Source: Stomorhina lunata (lineage: Eukaryota; Arthropoda; Insecta; Diptera; Rhiniidae). From it: DNA of 64,000 nucleotides. The stretch spans positions 53,770,174 through 53,834,173 of the forward strand of contig OW121740.1 of NCBI GenBank assembly GCA_933228675.1. Reading direction: 5' to 3'. The notes beneath the pieces were generated by a model, which saw only the letters and a program-made list of their open reading frames with translations, had not been told where the DNA came from and did no database searches. The position numbers and the translations under genes are program-made. Positions 10,322 to 20,326 of this stretch are shown here, one piece after another. Each line of letters begins with the position of its first letter. The stretch's first letter is position 1.

Positions 10322-10325
<4 letters not shown>
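10146..10325. repeat. TA-cored palindrome
   Basis: Arms of about 50 bp are inverted copies with one mismatch: AGTTTTGTCAAAATCGTTAG at 10146 onward and its complement ending at 10325. They flank an uninterrupted (TA)n core of about 80 bp. A second (TA)n tract follows at 10326-10382. The whole can form a long hairpin or cruciform. Confidence 0.9.
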
Positions 10326-10358
<33 letters not shown>

Positions 10359-10382
10359 TATACATATATATATATATATATA
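10326..10382. repeat. (TA)n microsatellite with two TACATA interruptions
   Basis: Dinucleotide run directly abutting the right arm of the palindrome at 10146-10325. Confidence 0.9.
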
Positions 10383-10499
10383 AATATAGATACAATTATT
10401 GCTCGTTTAAAGATATAAGATAATATAAAGGTGCGCTCTAATGGGACAAGTTCCATACCTATAATTTAAAATTAAATGATATAGATAATACTCATGTAG

Positions 10500-10860
10500 T
10501 GCGATCTCTCGGTCTAGTAACCCACTCCTGGAAATAACCACCTACTATGAAAAAGCTAAATTTAAAAATTCCCGAGGGATCTCATAAACGAGGACGACCA
10601 GATTTCCAATAGAAAGACCAAGTAGAAGGAAATCTATCCAAGCATACCCTATGAAATCGGGGAATGTGCTCACAGGATCGAAGCGCATGGAATTCTAAAA
10701 TATGCTCTATCTTTTACCTTTAATATAGGCCATTTAAGTAAGTAAGTAAGCGCGATCTCTGAGGAAGTTCGTTATAAATCTAGAGAAGTGAATACCGACA
10801 CTAAAAGCAATAAGTACTGATAGCCCTACATACTGAATCTTATATGTTGAAAATATTTAA
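10500..10860. pseudogene. Two small LINE fragments
   Basis: On the + strand about 10570-10700 reads as SHKRGRPDFQ and KDQVEGNLSKH, a typical RT-ORF tail (compare RWKDQ at 12915-13118). At about 10750-10850 the sequence (GCGATCTCTGAGGAAGTTCG) matches 62866-62960. There it is the antisense of a reverse transcriptase segment, so this fragment points to the minus strand. Confidence 0.5.
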
Positions 10861-11289
10861 AAAAGTACGAAACCATTTTCCGGTAAGTCATTAGTCTTTA
10901 GATATTAATCTAAGTGGTTAACATACCCTTTTTGGGTTGACGTTACGATAACCTGCACTCTGAACTAATCAGCCTGTTCCTTTTGTTAAAATTTGAATAC
11001 CCTAGGCGCTATTAGCGCCACACCTTCTGGGCACATTATGTAAAGCAACTAATTGAATTAATGACTCCAATTATATGCCTCAACTCCGTAAATCATGTAT
11101 CCATCTTACATACACCACTCCAATATTCTGGATAAACTAATATTGACCACCGCAACCGCAAGTATGGGCAAGACAGCGCTCAGTGGTATTTCGTCTAATA
11201 TCGAAGTGCAAAAAAATAGAGGAATGATCAAATTTTGCATACTTTTTTAGTTATATATAGATAAGACAAATTCGAAAACTTTTCGAAAT
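10861..11289. other. No gene seen
   Basis: No supported ORF or named repeat. Confidence 0.35.
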
Positions 11290-12660
11290 CCGTCGACTCC
11301 TCCCCCATTTTTTTCAACTATTTTTCTTCTCAATATACAAGTCGCAGTTCTCAACAGAATTTGATGAAATTCGACACACGTCTATTAATTAATTCAGAAA
11401 AGAGCTCTATCAATTTTGTTTGAAATTAGTCAACTCCTTGAAGTACCTGTCTTGGACCCCCATTTATCCTCTATTTTTCTTCCTAATGTAAATCCGCAAT
11501 TCTTTACAGAATTTCATGAAATTTCACACGTCTGTTATTTACTTCAGAACAGGGCTCTATCAATTTTGGTTTAAAATAGTCGACTCCTTGGGGTACCTAT
11601 CTTGGATCCCCATTTTCCACCTATTGTTCTTTCTAATATACAATCCGCAATTCTCAATAGAAAAAATTCAGCACACGTCTATTAGTTGATCTGAGAAAGA
11701 GGTCTATTAATTCTGATTAAAATCAGTTGACTCCTTGGGTTCCTGCTATGGGCCCCATTTTTCACAAATATTTTTTTTCAATGTATAAGCATCAATTTTC
11801 AAAAGAACTTGAAAAAGAAAGAGACGTTAGTCTGTCTCTTAATTGATTCAAGAAAGAGTTATATCTACTAATTTTGGTTGAGATACCTTGACTCTTTGAG
11901 TTACCTGCCTTATATCCTCATTTTTACTTTTCTTTCTTTTCATTATATAAGCCGCAATTCTTAACAGAATTTTAAAAATTTGTCACACGTCTATTACTTG
12001 ATCCAAGAAAGAGTTAAACTAATTTTGGGTGAGACTCTTCGAGGTACCTGTCTTGGACCCCCATTATTTCACTTATTTTTGTTCTCAATATATAATTTTC
12101 GCCAAAATTTGATAAAATTCCGCACACGTCTACATATAAGTTCATCCAACAAAAAGCTCTACTAATTTTGGTTGAAATTCGTAAACTCCTTGGGGTGCCT
12201 GCTTTGCACCCCAATTAATTCACTTATTTTTGATCTTAATGTCGGCCGGAATAAATATTCAACAAAATTTAATGAAATTTGGTACACGTCAATTAGTTGA
12301 CCAGAAAAATAGCTCTACTTATTTTGAAATAATCCGTCGACTCCTGGGGGTATCTTCCTTGATCTAACACTTAAGTGCAATTTTATTAAAAAGTTAAGCC
12401 TAAACGACTGCAACACTTTTTGCTTAAATTATGCATAACAATTTATGTGACTTTTTTCAGAAAATTTTAAACTTTGTTCTACGATCGGTAATTTTCGGTG
12501 ATTTTTTTTAGCTCAATCTAAAGAAGAGACTTTCGGCTTTCACGTGGTTACGGTGGGAGTACCGAGCCAAACCGAACCAATTTAGTTTTTGTCCAAAGAA
12601 AAACGAAAACACAAAGTTTTGTAGAGCTTTTTGATTTCCTAATATCTCCTATACTATATA
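11290..12660 (-). repeat. Left arm of a large inverted repeat: about 150-bp tandem array plus unique part
   Basis: From 11290 to about 12365 there are about seven diverged units of roughly 150 bp, each with a core like GTACCTGTCTTGGACCCCCA (11444, 11600, 11735, 11895, 12040, 12193, 12338). A single-copy part (about 12370-12660) contains AAGTTAAGCCTAAACGACTG. The same structure occurs inverted at 18738-20126. Function unknown; no ORF is supported. Confidence 0.8.
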
Positions 12661-12914
12661 TGAAATTAAGTTATTTTCTTCTGCAAGCTTAAGCCAAGGT
12701 TCTGTATCTTAATTAAATCGACTATATTAGATGCATGAGCTACTGAGTTTAATGAAAAATTTCATCATTTTTCGTTTTAGAACATGAAGCACACTTCAAT
12801 ACCTTTTTTGTAATACATAGTAAAACTTTTTCTTGAAAACAGTTATCGACCCTTAATATCTAGACTCTTTACTATAGAACTGCATCATTAGATTTTAGAA
12901 AGTGGTGGTCAAAA
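12661..12914. other. No gene seen
   Basis: AT-rich, nothing assignable. Confidence 0.3.
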
Positions 12915-13118
12915 ATGGTCTTTTTTGCGGTAGAAATATCAGAAGTGCGTTGGTTAGGACATGTTGTTCGAATATATGATAATATTCCAGCAAGAAAAGT
13001 GTTCGAAATAATTCCCATGAAACTAGAACTTCGATGGAAAGACCAAGACAAAAATTTTTCAAGCTTGGCCTACAAAATTGTAGAATATGCAAACAAGATT
13101 GAAACTCAGAAATTCTAA
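12915..13118 (+). pseudogene. LINE ORF C-terminal fragment
   Basis: Residues VRWLGHVVRIYDNIPARKVFE, followed by LRWKDQ, are the conserved end of many insect non-LTR reverse transcriptase ORFs. Only about 68 codons are open and the expected GRP motif before LRWKDQ is missing. Confidence 0.6.
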
Positions 13119-13123
13119 AACAA

Positions 13124-13257
13124 ATCAAAATGGATACCAAATTTCAATAAACTTTTTGCATCGAAGTAACTTTGAACATCCCTAAAGTATACTTCACAAT
13201 ATTTGCTTAAAAGTCTGAGTTTTCGATCGATATCGAATACGGTAATTTTGCCCCAGG
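13124..13257. mobile_element. Right half of a GGCCAAATTAC MITE
   Basis: Nearly identical to 13502-13632, the right part of the complete MITE beside it. It ends CGGTAATTTTGCC followed by CCAGG, like the full copy. Its left half is absent. Confidence 0.6.
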
Positions 13258-13315
13258 CGTATAGTAAAATTGAAATCTAAGCCTAATTCTAAGAAAGTTT
13301 CCCTCAGAAACCAGG

Positions 13316-13632
13316 GGCCAAATTACGGCTGTCGATATCGATCGAAATCTTAGATGTTTTCAAAACATTTGTATAGCATACTTTAATTATAATCAAAATT
13401 ATATAAAAGAAGCACAGTTTACTGTATTTTTTTTAAGTTATTTCCCAAAAGATGAACAATAGTAACAGAGTTTTAATTGAACAATATATATTTTTTAAAA
13501 TGAATCAAAATGGATACCAAATTTCAACAAACTTTTTGCATCGAAGTAACTTTGAACATCCCAAAAGTATACTTCACAATATTCGCTTCAAAGTCTGACT
13601 TTTCGATCGATATCGAATGCGGTAATTTGGCC
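13316..13632. mobile_element. 317-bp MITE, TIR GGCCAAATTAC, 5-bp TSD CCAGG
   Basis: Ends GGCCAAATTACGG (13316) and CGGTAATTTGGCC (to 13632) are inverted repeats. The match continues inward with TCGATATCGATCGAAA. CCAGG flanks both sides (13311-13315, 13633-13637). The paralogous empty site AAACCAGGTGTC is present in foldback copy 2 near 23260, so the boundaries are firm. The superfamily is not identified. Confidence 0.85.
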
Positions 13633-13856
13633 CCAGGTGTCTAAAATGAAAATCTAGATAGCGCTGCAGGGCCTGAAAATATTTACTTCCTACACATTGA
13701 ATAGAATTTTGGAGATAAAAAAACTTTTGGATATAATTCGATATCTTGAAAACTAAAGAATGTCTCGCTGTGCCAAAGTTATGCGAAACAAATGTTCAAC
13801 GCTAAATATCTGGAAACATAAAAGAGATAATCACAAAATTAAGATTAATTTTTATA

Positions 13857-15160
13857 TCGGGTGTTTTTTATTGAGGTATAGAACTTTAAGTTGGCATCAC
13901 TTTTTTAACTGGCGGCCATTTTGTCAGCTGTCAAGTGATTAATATTTAGTTTGGTTTGCCATTTCATCATGAACAGGTTGACAAAAGAACAACGTTTGCA
14001 AATCGTGCAAATTTATTTCGAAAATAATGGTTCAGTTCGCGAAGTTTACCGCAAGCTCCGTCCATTTTATGGTCGACATAATCGTCCATCAGGGCAATTA
14101 ATTCGGTTAACCATGAATCGTTTTCGCACTACGTTTACTCTATGTGATAATACGCATCCGCAGCGACGTCGAACAGTGCGCACCGAAGAAACAATTGCCG
14201 CTGTAGAGCAAAGTGTTGAAGAGGACCCGAATGAATCGATTCGCCACCGTGCACAGCAATTGGAGCTTTGTCCATCAACTTTATGGAAGATTTTGCGCAA
14301 AGATCTTGGCTTGCGACCTTACAAGATCCAGCTTGTGCAAGAATTAAAGCCGCGAGACCATGCAATGCGTCGTGATTTTGGTGTATGGGCCGAAAATGAG
14401 ATTGATCTCGATGCTAATTTTCATCGCAAAATTTTGTTCAGTGATGAGGCTCATTTTTGGTTGAATGGCTACGTCAACAAGCAAAATTGCCGCATTTGGA
14501 GTGAAGAGAATCCACATGAGACCCTTGAGACGCCATTACATCCACAAAAACTGACTGTTTGGTGTGCTCTATGGGCTAGTGGAGTCATTGGGCCATACTT
14601 CTTCCGAAATAATGCTGGAGAGTCAGTTACCTTAAATGGAGACCGGTATAGAGCCATGATAACCGACTATTTTGTTCCCCAATTGGATGGCATGAATGTG
14701 GATGAGTTGTGGTTCCAACAAGACGGCGCTACATGCCACACAGCGCACGTCACAATTGATTTATTGAAGGAAACATTCGATGAGCGCATAATTTCGCGGA
14801 ATGGACCTGTCAATTGGCCACCAAGATCGTGCGATTTGACACCACTGGATTATTTTCTTTGGGGATATATGAAGTCGCTCGTCTACGCCAACAAACCAGA
14901 AACGTTAGGGGACTTGGAAGCCAACATTCGTGGCGTTATTGCCAACATACGGTCCCATATGCTCGAAAAAGTAGTTGAAAATTGGACCTGTAGAATTGGC
15001 TTTATTCGAGCCAGCCGTGGCGGCCACATGCCCGAAATCATATTTAAACATTAATGGCATAAAATTATCCTTCCAATAAAGCCAATTTGATGGACATTAA
15101 AACGATTTTCTTGTGTTTCATTTCAATTCGAAGTTCTATACCTCTAAAAAAAACACCCAT
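13857..15160 (+). mobile_element. DD41D mariner (rosa-type), copy 1, complete
   Basis: 1304 bp with imperfect TIRs: TCGGGTGTTTTTTATTGAGG on the left and ATGGGTGTTTTTTTTAGAGG as reverse complement on the right. It is flanked by TA (13855-13856, 15161-15162). The empty site TTTTAATAGATATTTG in foldback copy 2 (about 23775-23790) confirms both the TA duplication and the ends. It carries one intact transposase gene. Confidence 0.93.
13969..15054 (+). CDS. Mariner transposase, DD41D, intact
   Basis: 361 codons from ATG 13969, chosen because the family start MNRLTKEQ lies here; the few codons before it have no ATG. The product would bind the element's TIRs and catalyse cut-and-paste transposition into TA. 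An N-terminal helix-turn-helix region (about 1-110) contains LTKEQRLQIVQIYFENN and SIRHRAQQLELCPSTLW. The catalytic triad is D159 (FSDEAHF), D252 (WFQQDGATCH) and D294 (LTPLDYFLWG). The last two are separated by 41 residues, the hallmark of DD41D mariners, known first from tephritid flies as rosa. No stop or frameshift is present and the length is normal. It differs from copies 2 and 3 at scattered residues (for example S41-G42-Q, A203-S204). Whether it is active cannot be told from sequence. Confidence 0.9.
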   Translation: MNRLTKEQRLQIVQIYFENNGSVREVYRKLRPFYGRHNRPSGQLIRLTMNRFRTTFTLCDNTHPQRRRTVRTEETIAAVEQSVEEDPNESIRHRAQQLELCPSTLWKILRKDLGLRPYKIQLVQELKPRDHAMRRDFGVWAENEIDLDANFHRKILFSDEAHFWLNGYVNKQNCRIWSEENPHETLETPLHPQKLTVWCALWASGVIGPYFFRNNAGESVTLNGDRYRAMITDYFVPQLDGMNVDELWFQQDGATCHTAHVTIDLLKETFDERIISRNGPVNWPPRSCDLTPLDYFLWGYMKSLVYANKPETLGDLEANIRGVIANIRSHMLEKVVENWTCRIGFIRASRGGHMPEIIFKH

Positions 15161-15203
15161 TAGATATTTGAATGCTCTTTCCAAATGTATAATCAAATAT
15201 TAA

Positions 15204-15244
15204 CCAAAGTCCTATTTATGCTCTGAACATAAATAGGACTTTGG
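15204..15244. repeat. Perfect 17-bp hairpin
   Basis: CCAAAGTCCTATTTATG and its exact complement flank a 7-nt loop, CTCTGAA. In foldback copy 2 the same place (about 23810-23850) lacks the hairpin. It is therefore a local change, probably a template switch during replication. Confidence 0.9.
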
Positions 15245-15770
15245 TGAATTTTAAGAACGAAATTTCTTCGAGATGTTAAACTTTAGTTTCACGTTTGGGT
15301 GTCCAGTGATATTCTACTAAGCCTTGCTGTAGCTCATATTTTGTGGAAACTCACCAGCTTTATCCATCTGAAGTTTCATTAAGATACCGTCATTACTTTT
15401 CAAGATATCGAATTATATCTAAAACTATTTTTTCCAAAATTCTATTCAATATGTAGGAAAAGAATATTTTCAGGCCTAGCAGCGCTAGCTACATTTTCAT
15501 TTTAGGGGCTGTTCACATATTACGTAACGTTCTTAGGGAGGGGAGGGGTATGACTTTTATTACGGTGGAGGAATTTTGTATGCGTATTTCTATTAAAATG
15601 TGTTACACAGGGGGGGGAGGGGTTTTAAAATCTGCAAAAATAGCATTACATAGTATGAACAGCACCTTAGACAAACCGGGTGTCTTAGGGAAACTTTCTT
15701 AGAATCAGGTGCAAATTTCGATTTTGCTATACGCCTGTAGCTTTTTTTTGGCTCCCATACAAATCAACCC

Positions 15771-15944
15771 ACTCTAATGTTCGGTCTTTAACCTTAAGAG
15801 GTTGTCGATGTATGTCATTTAATAAAGTAAAGTAAATAAACCTTTTTCTGCACATATGAAATTTACCGGCATGGTAGAGAGGAAAGGCTGAAAAGACTAG
15901 GCGATCTCAAGAAGAATAATATTGCTGGTATGCCATTCGCTTTA
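15771..15944. other. No gene seen
   Basis: Short intervening sequence without a supported feature. Confidence 0.3.
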
Positions 15945-16329
15945 GTCTACTTTTACACACATCAAGATTCAAGTCAAGTTCAAGTTTCATGTCTTGACTT
16001 GATGTGTGTAAAAGTAGACTTAAAAGACTTAACCCCTTAAGGAGAAATGACGAGTGTCGCCCGAAAACATTTTCGGTGCCAAATTCGAAATTGACGGACT
16101 ATGCCCGCCGCATATTTAAATGTTTCAAAAGCAGTAGTAGTAAATTAAAATGTTTCTTCGAAATTAAATCGTGTCGCAAGGGGTTAATATGCCTTACTAT
16201 GAATATGCCTATCTAAGAAAATGTTAGTCCGGGAACATACCCCGTTCTTTTTTCTTTACCTTTCTCTCCTAAAAAGTCAAGTCTTGAAACTTGAACTTGA
16301 CTTAAAACTTGATGTGTGTAAAAGCCGAC
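15945..16329. mobile_element. 385-bp MITE with about 60-bp TIRs
   Basis: The left end GTCTACTTTTACACACATCA and the right end, in reverse complement GTCGGCTTTTACACACATCA, extend inward through AAGTCAAGTTCAAGTTTC. Next to the left TIR an extra 23-bp inverted copy of the tip (15998-16020) forms a local hairpin with 15944-15966. The internal ORF (16004-16216) has no recognisable domain. Confidence 0.75.
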
Positions 16330-18198
16330 AAGTAAAGAATTCTAAAAATATTATTTGTCGCTCAGTGTAATTAGTGGTAGTATAATATTTTATTGCTGTT
16401 TCTGATACGAATGTGTTTGCTTTAAAAAAAAGAAGGTAACAAAACCAGCAAACGTTCTACGTTTTTTTTAAGTATTTTATTTGTTTAACTTTAAAGTCAA
16501 AAAGTTTTTTTTTTATTATTTGTATAAAACACAAAACGTTCGAAAAAAAATTTAAATGAAACTTTAATAAAATAAATCACACACACCCGAAAAATCGCCA
16601 AAACTCGCACACATGGCAGCGGAATATTTTTTGTTAACGTTTTTCTTTCCTCTTCTGACTTTTTTTTTGTTCATTTAATTTATTTTTTTTTCTCTTGTAT
16701 TTTTGGTGATCGTACGATTGTATTTATTTTAATTTGTTTTATTATTTTATTCTGCAATTTTTGTTTTATTTTTATTTAAATTAAGAAGTTGTAGTTTTTT
16801 TTTGTATTTGGGGTATATAATTTAATGTTAGAAACATATGGTGGGCCTAACCCATTGAGGGTAGGGGTTTTTTGAAAAGAGGCCAAAATAGTTATGTTTT
16901 GACTAAGTTCAAAAATATTTCTAAAAAAATGTGATTTAAGGTATGTTCTCTAGTGACTTTTAATCTAAAAGTTGTTAAATTTTTTTTTAATACTCTAATA
17001 CGAGTATGCATATCAAACATCCCTCAACTGCCTAAATGTCAGACACTTTATAAATCGTTGCAAAAAAACTCCCTGTCTGCCGCCTAGACTGATCAGCTTG
17101 ATCGTTTTGTATTGGAGACTCAGGGGCACAATAAGAACTACAAAAAAAAAAAATAAAAAACCTAACGCCAATTTTAAAGTGTCTAACGTTAAGTGACACT
17201 GGCGACAAAATCCCCTCTAAAATTGCAAACAAAAAAAAAAGGAAAGAAAACAATAGTTTGCACCGAAAGCAAAATTGCTCATAATTCAAAAACTTCATTG
17301 ATCAGCAAAAAATGGTTGAAATTTAAACGTCTGTACTCATTTGTATAAGTATCGAAAATGCAAATGTAGAAAACCAAAGCGAGAAATAAATAAAAGGGAT
17401 ATTCAAAAAAATGCGATCTCTTGATTTGGGAAAGTGCAAAAAGGTAAGGTTAGTGCGGCAATCTGGTAATAAGGCTTACTTAGTCTTTGAATTTCATTGT
17501 ATTATCACGGAAGCTACCCATTAATGATCAAACGCCCACTGATCGTTTACTAACTTAATGCACTCTCTCGTAGTTGAGGCAACGCTATTTACCAGTGATT
17601 AATACATTCGGATTAGATATCTCGAAATATTAGGATATGCAAAGAATTTCAATTAAAAATCAATAGCCTGTTTCACGAAAGATTTCGAAACGAAAAATTT
17701 CGAAAGAAAATCTACTCGAAGGAAAGTGAGTAACTCAAACTCGAATTAATTTTGGTTTCACTATTTCGAAGCTGTTCGTTCGTTTCTATTCGAAAGCAAA
17801 ATATCAAGTGACTCATTTTGACATTTGCTTTCGTATTGCTGGTAACTTGTTCGAAATAGTGAAACAGAAATTTGTATAAAAACACGTTATCTCTCGACTT
17901 GTTTTTCGACTTATCTTTCGCATAAAATAAAGTTAGTGAAACGAAAAACAAATTTCTTTCGTATAGGATAAGAAAGAAAGCATTCTTTCGAGATTGTGGA
18001 AGAGGCCACAAGTAAAGACAACGATTTATAAATAGCAATCAATTGAAATTGAAATCTGCTTAATGTTCTAAAACGAAATGTGATGAAATTTTTCATATAT
18101 AGTTTTTCGAATATAGTTTCAAAGCTTTAATCTTGATGTCTATTTAATTACGAAACAGAATCTTGGTTTTAGTCTGAAGAAGAAAATAACTTAAGTAT
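16330..18198. other. No gene seen; AT-rich
   Basis: Long homopolymer-rich sequence. A stretch at about 17670-18010 is rich in TTTCGAA-type motifs in both orientations (GTTTCACGAAAG, TTCGAAATAGTGAAAC) and may be an old foldback repeat, but ends could not be fixed. ORFs at 17032-17298 and 17712-18038 (minus) show no domain. Confidence 0.35.
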
Positions 18199-18731
18199 GA
18201 AACACAATTGGAACGAACGACCAATTTTTCGGAATGAATATTCGTCGTTAGAAATAGAACATATGGATTAATATGAAAGTGCTCACAATTGATGCGTATG
18301 ACGAAATTCGACGTGCGTAACGAACAGTGCGATAGGTTTATTTCTATTTCATACGCAGACGAACGACGACTAAAATGGTTTAGAGTGGCTGTATTTCTAT
18401 TTCTGTTCTAAAATATTAGAAATTATATGTGTTCTTGTAAAATATGGTCACCTTATAAAATGTAAACAAAAAAAATTATTTTAAATAAAATTAATTACAT
18501 TAAATAATCTTGCGAAATAATACAAGAATTAAATACAAAAGAATTGCAAATGTTGTGAGTGCGCGATATGTACGAAAGTGAGTAATTTTTGCAAATAAAA
18601 AAATCAACAAAAATGGCGTCAACAACGTTTATTCGTCCCAACTGTGTTCAATGGACGAACGTACAAGACGAATTTTTAAAGCCGAATTCGTCGTGCTGGA
18701 CGAAATAAGTCATTCGTCCCAATTGTGTTTC
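18199..18731. mobile_element. 533-bp TIR element (GAAACACAATTGG)
   Basis: The left end GAAACACAATTGGAACGAA and the right end, in reverse complement GAAACACAATTGGGACGAA, are inverted repeats. Internal repeats of ATTCGTC/GACGAA occur throughout. There is no ORF. Flanking TA-rich bases do not give a certain target duplication. Confidence 0.65.
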
Positions 18732-18737
18732 TACCTT

Positions 18738-20126
18738 TAATCCAGTATATGGTTTAGGAGATATCAGGAAATCAAAAAAGCTCTACAAAATTCAATATTT
18801 TCGATTTTCTTTGCACTAAAAACTAAGTCGGTTCGGTTTTGCTCGTTGCTCCCAACATAACCGCGTAAAAGGCGAAAGTCTCTTCTTTAGATTGAGCAAA
18901 AAAAAATCACCGACATTTACCGATCGTAGAACAAAGTTCAAAATTTTCTGAAAAAAGTCACGTAAATTGTTATGCATAATTTAAGCAAAAAGTGTTGCAG
19001 TCGTTTAGGCTTAACTTTTCAATCAAATTGTATTTAAGTGTAGGTCCAAGGCAGGCACCCCTAGGAGTCGACGGATTTCAACAAAAAATTTTAGAGCACT
19101 TTTTTGGGTCTACTAAAAGACGCGTGCAGAATTTCATTAAACTCTATTAAGGATTGCGGCTTTTAGATTGAGAAGAAAGAAAAGTGAAAAATGGGTTTCC
19201 AAAGCAGGTACCCCAAGTAGTGGACGGATTTCCAAAATTAGCAGAGCTCTTTGTTGGATAAACTAAGAGACGTGTGTCAAATTAGGCTTTTAAATCAAAT
19301 TGCATTTAAGTGTAAGTCCAAGGCAGGTATCCCTAGGCGTCGATGGATTTAAACAACAATTAGTAGAACTATTTTCTTGGGTCAACTAAAAGACATGTGC
19401 AGAATTTCATCAAAAAATTGCTGCTTTTATACTGAGAACAAAGAAAACTGAAAAAATGGATGTTCAAAGCAGGTACACCAAAATTAGTAGAGCTCTTTGT
19501 TGGATAAACTAAGAGACGTGTGCCGAGTTTCATTAAATTTTGTTGAGAATTCCGGCTTATACATAGAGAATAAAAATAAGTAAAAAAATGGGGGTCCAAG
19601 GCAGGCACATCAAATAGTTATGGGATCTCAACCAAAAAATAAATCTTTCTTGAAAAAAATCAATGGACGTGTGCCGAATTTTTACAAATTCTGTGGAGAA
19701 TTGCGGCTTATACATCGACAAAAAATATAGTGAAAAATGGGGGTCCAAAGCAGTTACCCAAGGAGTCAACTGATTTTAACCAAAATTAGTAGACCTATTT
19801 CCTAGATCAACTTATAGACGTGTGCCGACTTTCATCAAATTCTGCTTAGAATTGCGGATTATACATTAAGAAGAAAAATATATAAAAAATGGGGATCCAA
19901 GACAGACACGCCAAGGAGTCGACAAATTTCAACCAAAATTAGTGGACTTCATTTCTGAATAGACGTGTGTTGAATTTCGTCAAATTCATTTTAGAATTGC
20001 TACTTGTACATGGAAAAGAAAAATATGTGAAAAATGGAGGGTGCAAGGAAGGTACCCCAAGGAGGCGTCGGATCTCTAAAATTATGAATTTTTCTTATAT
20101 ATATCAAACTGAACAAGAGTGCAAAA
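18738..20126 (+). repeat. Right arm of the large inverted repeat; about 150-bp tandem array
   Basis: The single-copy part (18738-19040) is the inverse of 12370-12660 (shared AGACTTTCGCCTTTTACGCG-like and AAGTGTTGCAGTCGTTTAGG blocks). The array that follows has unit starts near 19043, 19197, 19316, 19463, 19594, 19743, 19895 and 20042 (core GTCCAAGGCAGGTACCCCAA). It runs into the assembly gap. Confidence 0.8.
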
Positions 20127-20326
20127 NNNNNNNNNNNNNNNNNNNNNNNNNNNNNNNNNNNNNNNNNNNNNNNNNNNNNNNNNNNNNNNNNNNNNNNNNN
20201 NNNNNNNNNNNNNNNNNNNNNNNNNNNNNNNNNNNNNNNNNNNNNNNNNNNNNNNNNNNNNNNNNNNNNNNNNNNNNNNNNNNNNNNNNNNNNNNNNNNN
20301 NNNNNNNNNNNNNNNNNNNNNNNNNN
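20127..20326. other. Assembly gap, 200 N
   Basis: Exactly 200 unknown bases, a standard placeholder size, so the true length is unknown. ORFs crossing it are meaningless. Confidence 0.99.

Larger units (their letters stand above)
13258..15770. mobile_element. Foldback element V, copy 1 (interrupted by a MITE and a mariner)
   Basis: The left arm (13258 to about 13856) and right arm (15163 to about 15770) are inverted copies. Shared blocks include TTCTAAGAAAGTTTCCCT, GGCCTGAAAATATTTAC and ATATAATTCGATATCTTG. The right tip ends GGCTCCCATACAAATC followed by AACCCACTC, matching copy 2 (23163-24173). The left tip was lost at the half-MITE ending at 13257. A MITE sits in the left arm and a mariner near the centre. 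A G-rich block (15530-15620) interrupts the right arm. No ORF of its own is seen. Confidence 0.7.

Noticed and set aside
14067..14657. Minus-strand ORFs within the mariner (and the matching ones in copies 2 and 3)
   Set aside because: Antisense shadows of the transposase gene.
17032..18096. Minus ORFs of 60-108 aa
   Set aside because: No domain, no homologous copy in the window, low complexity.
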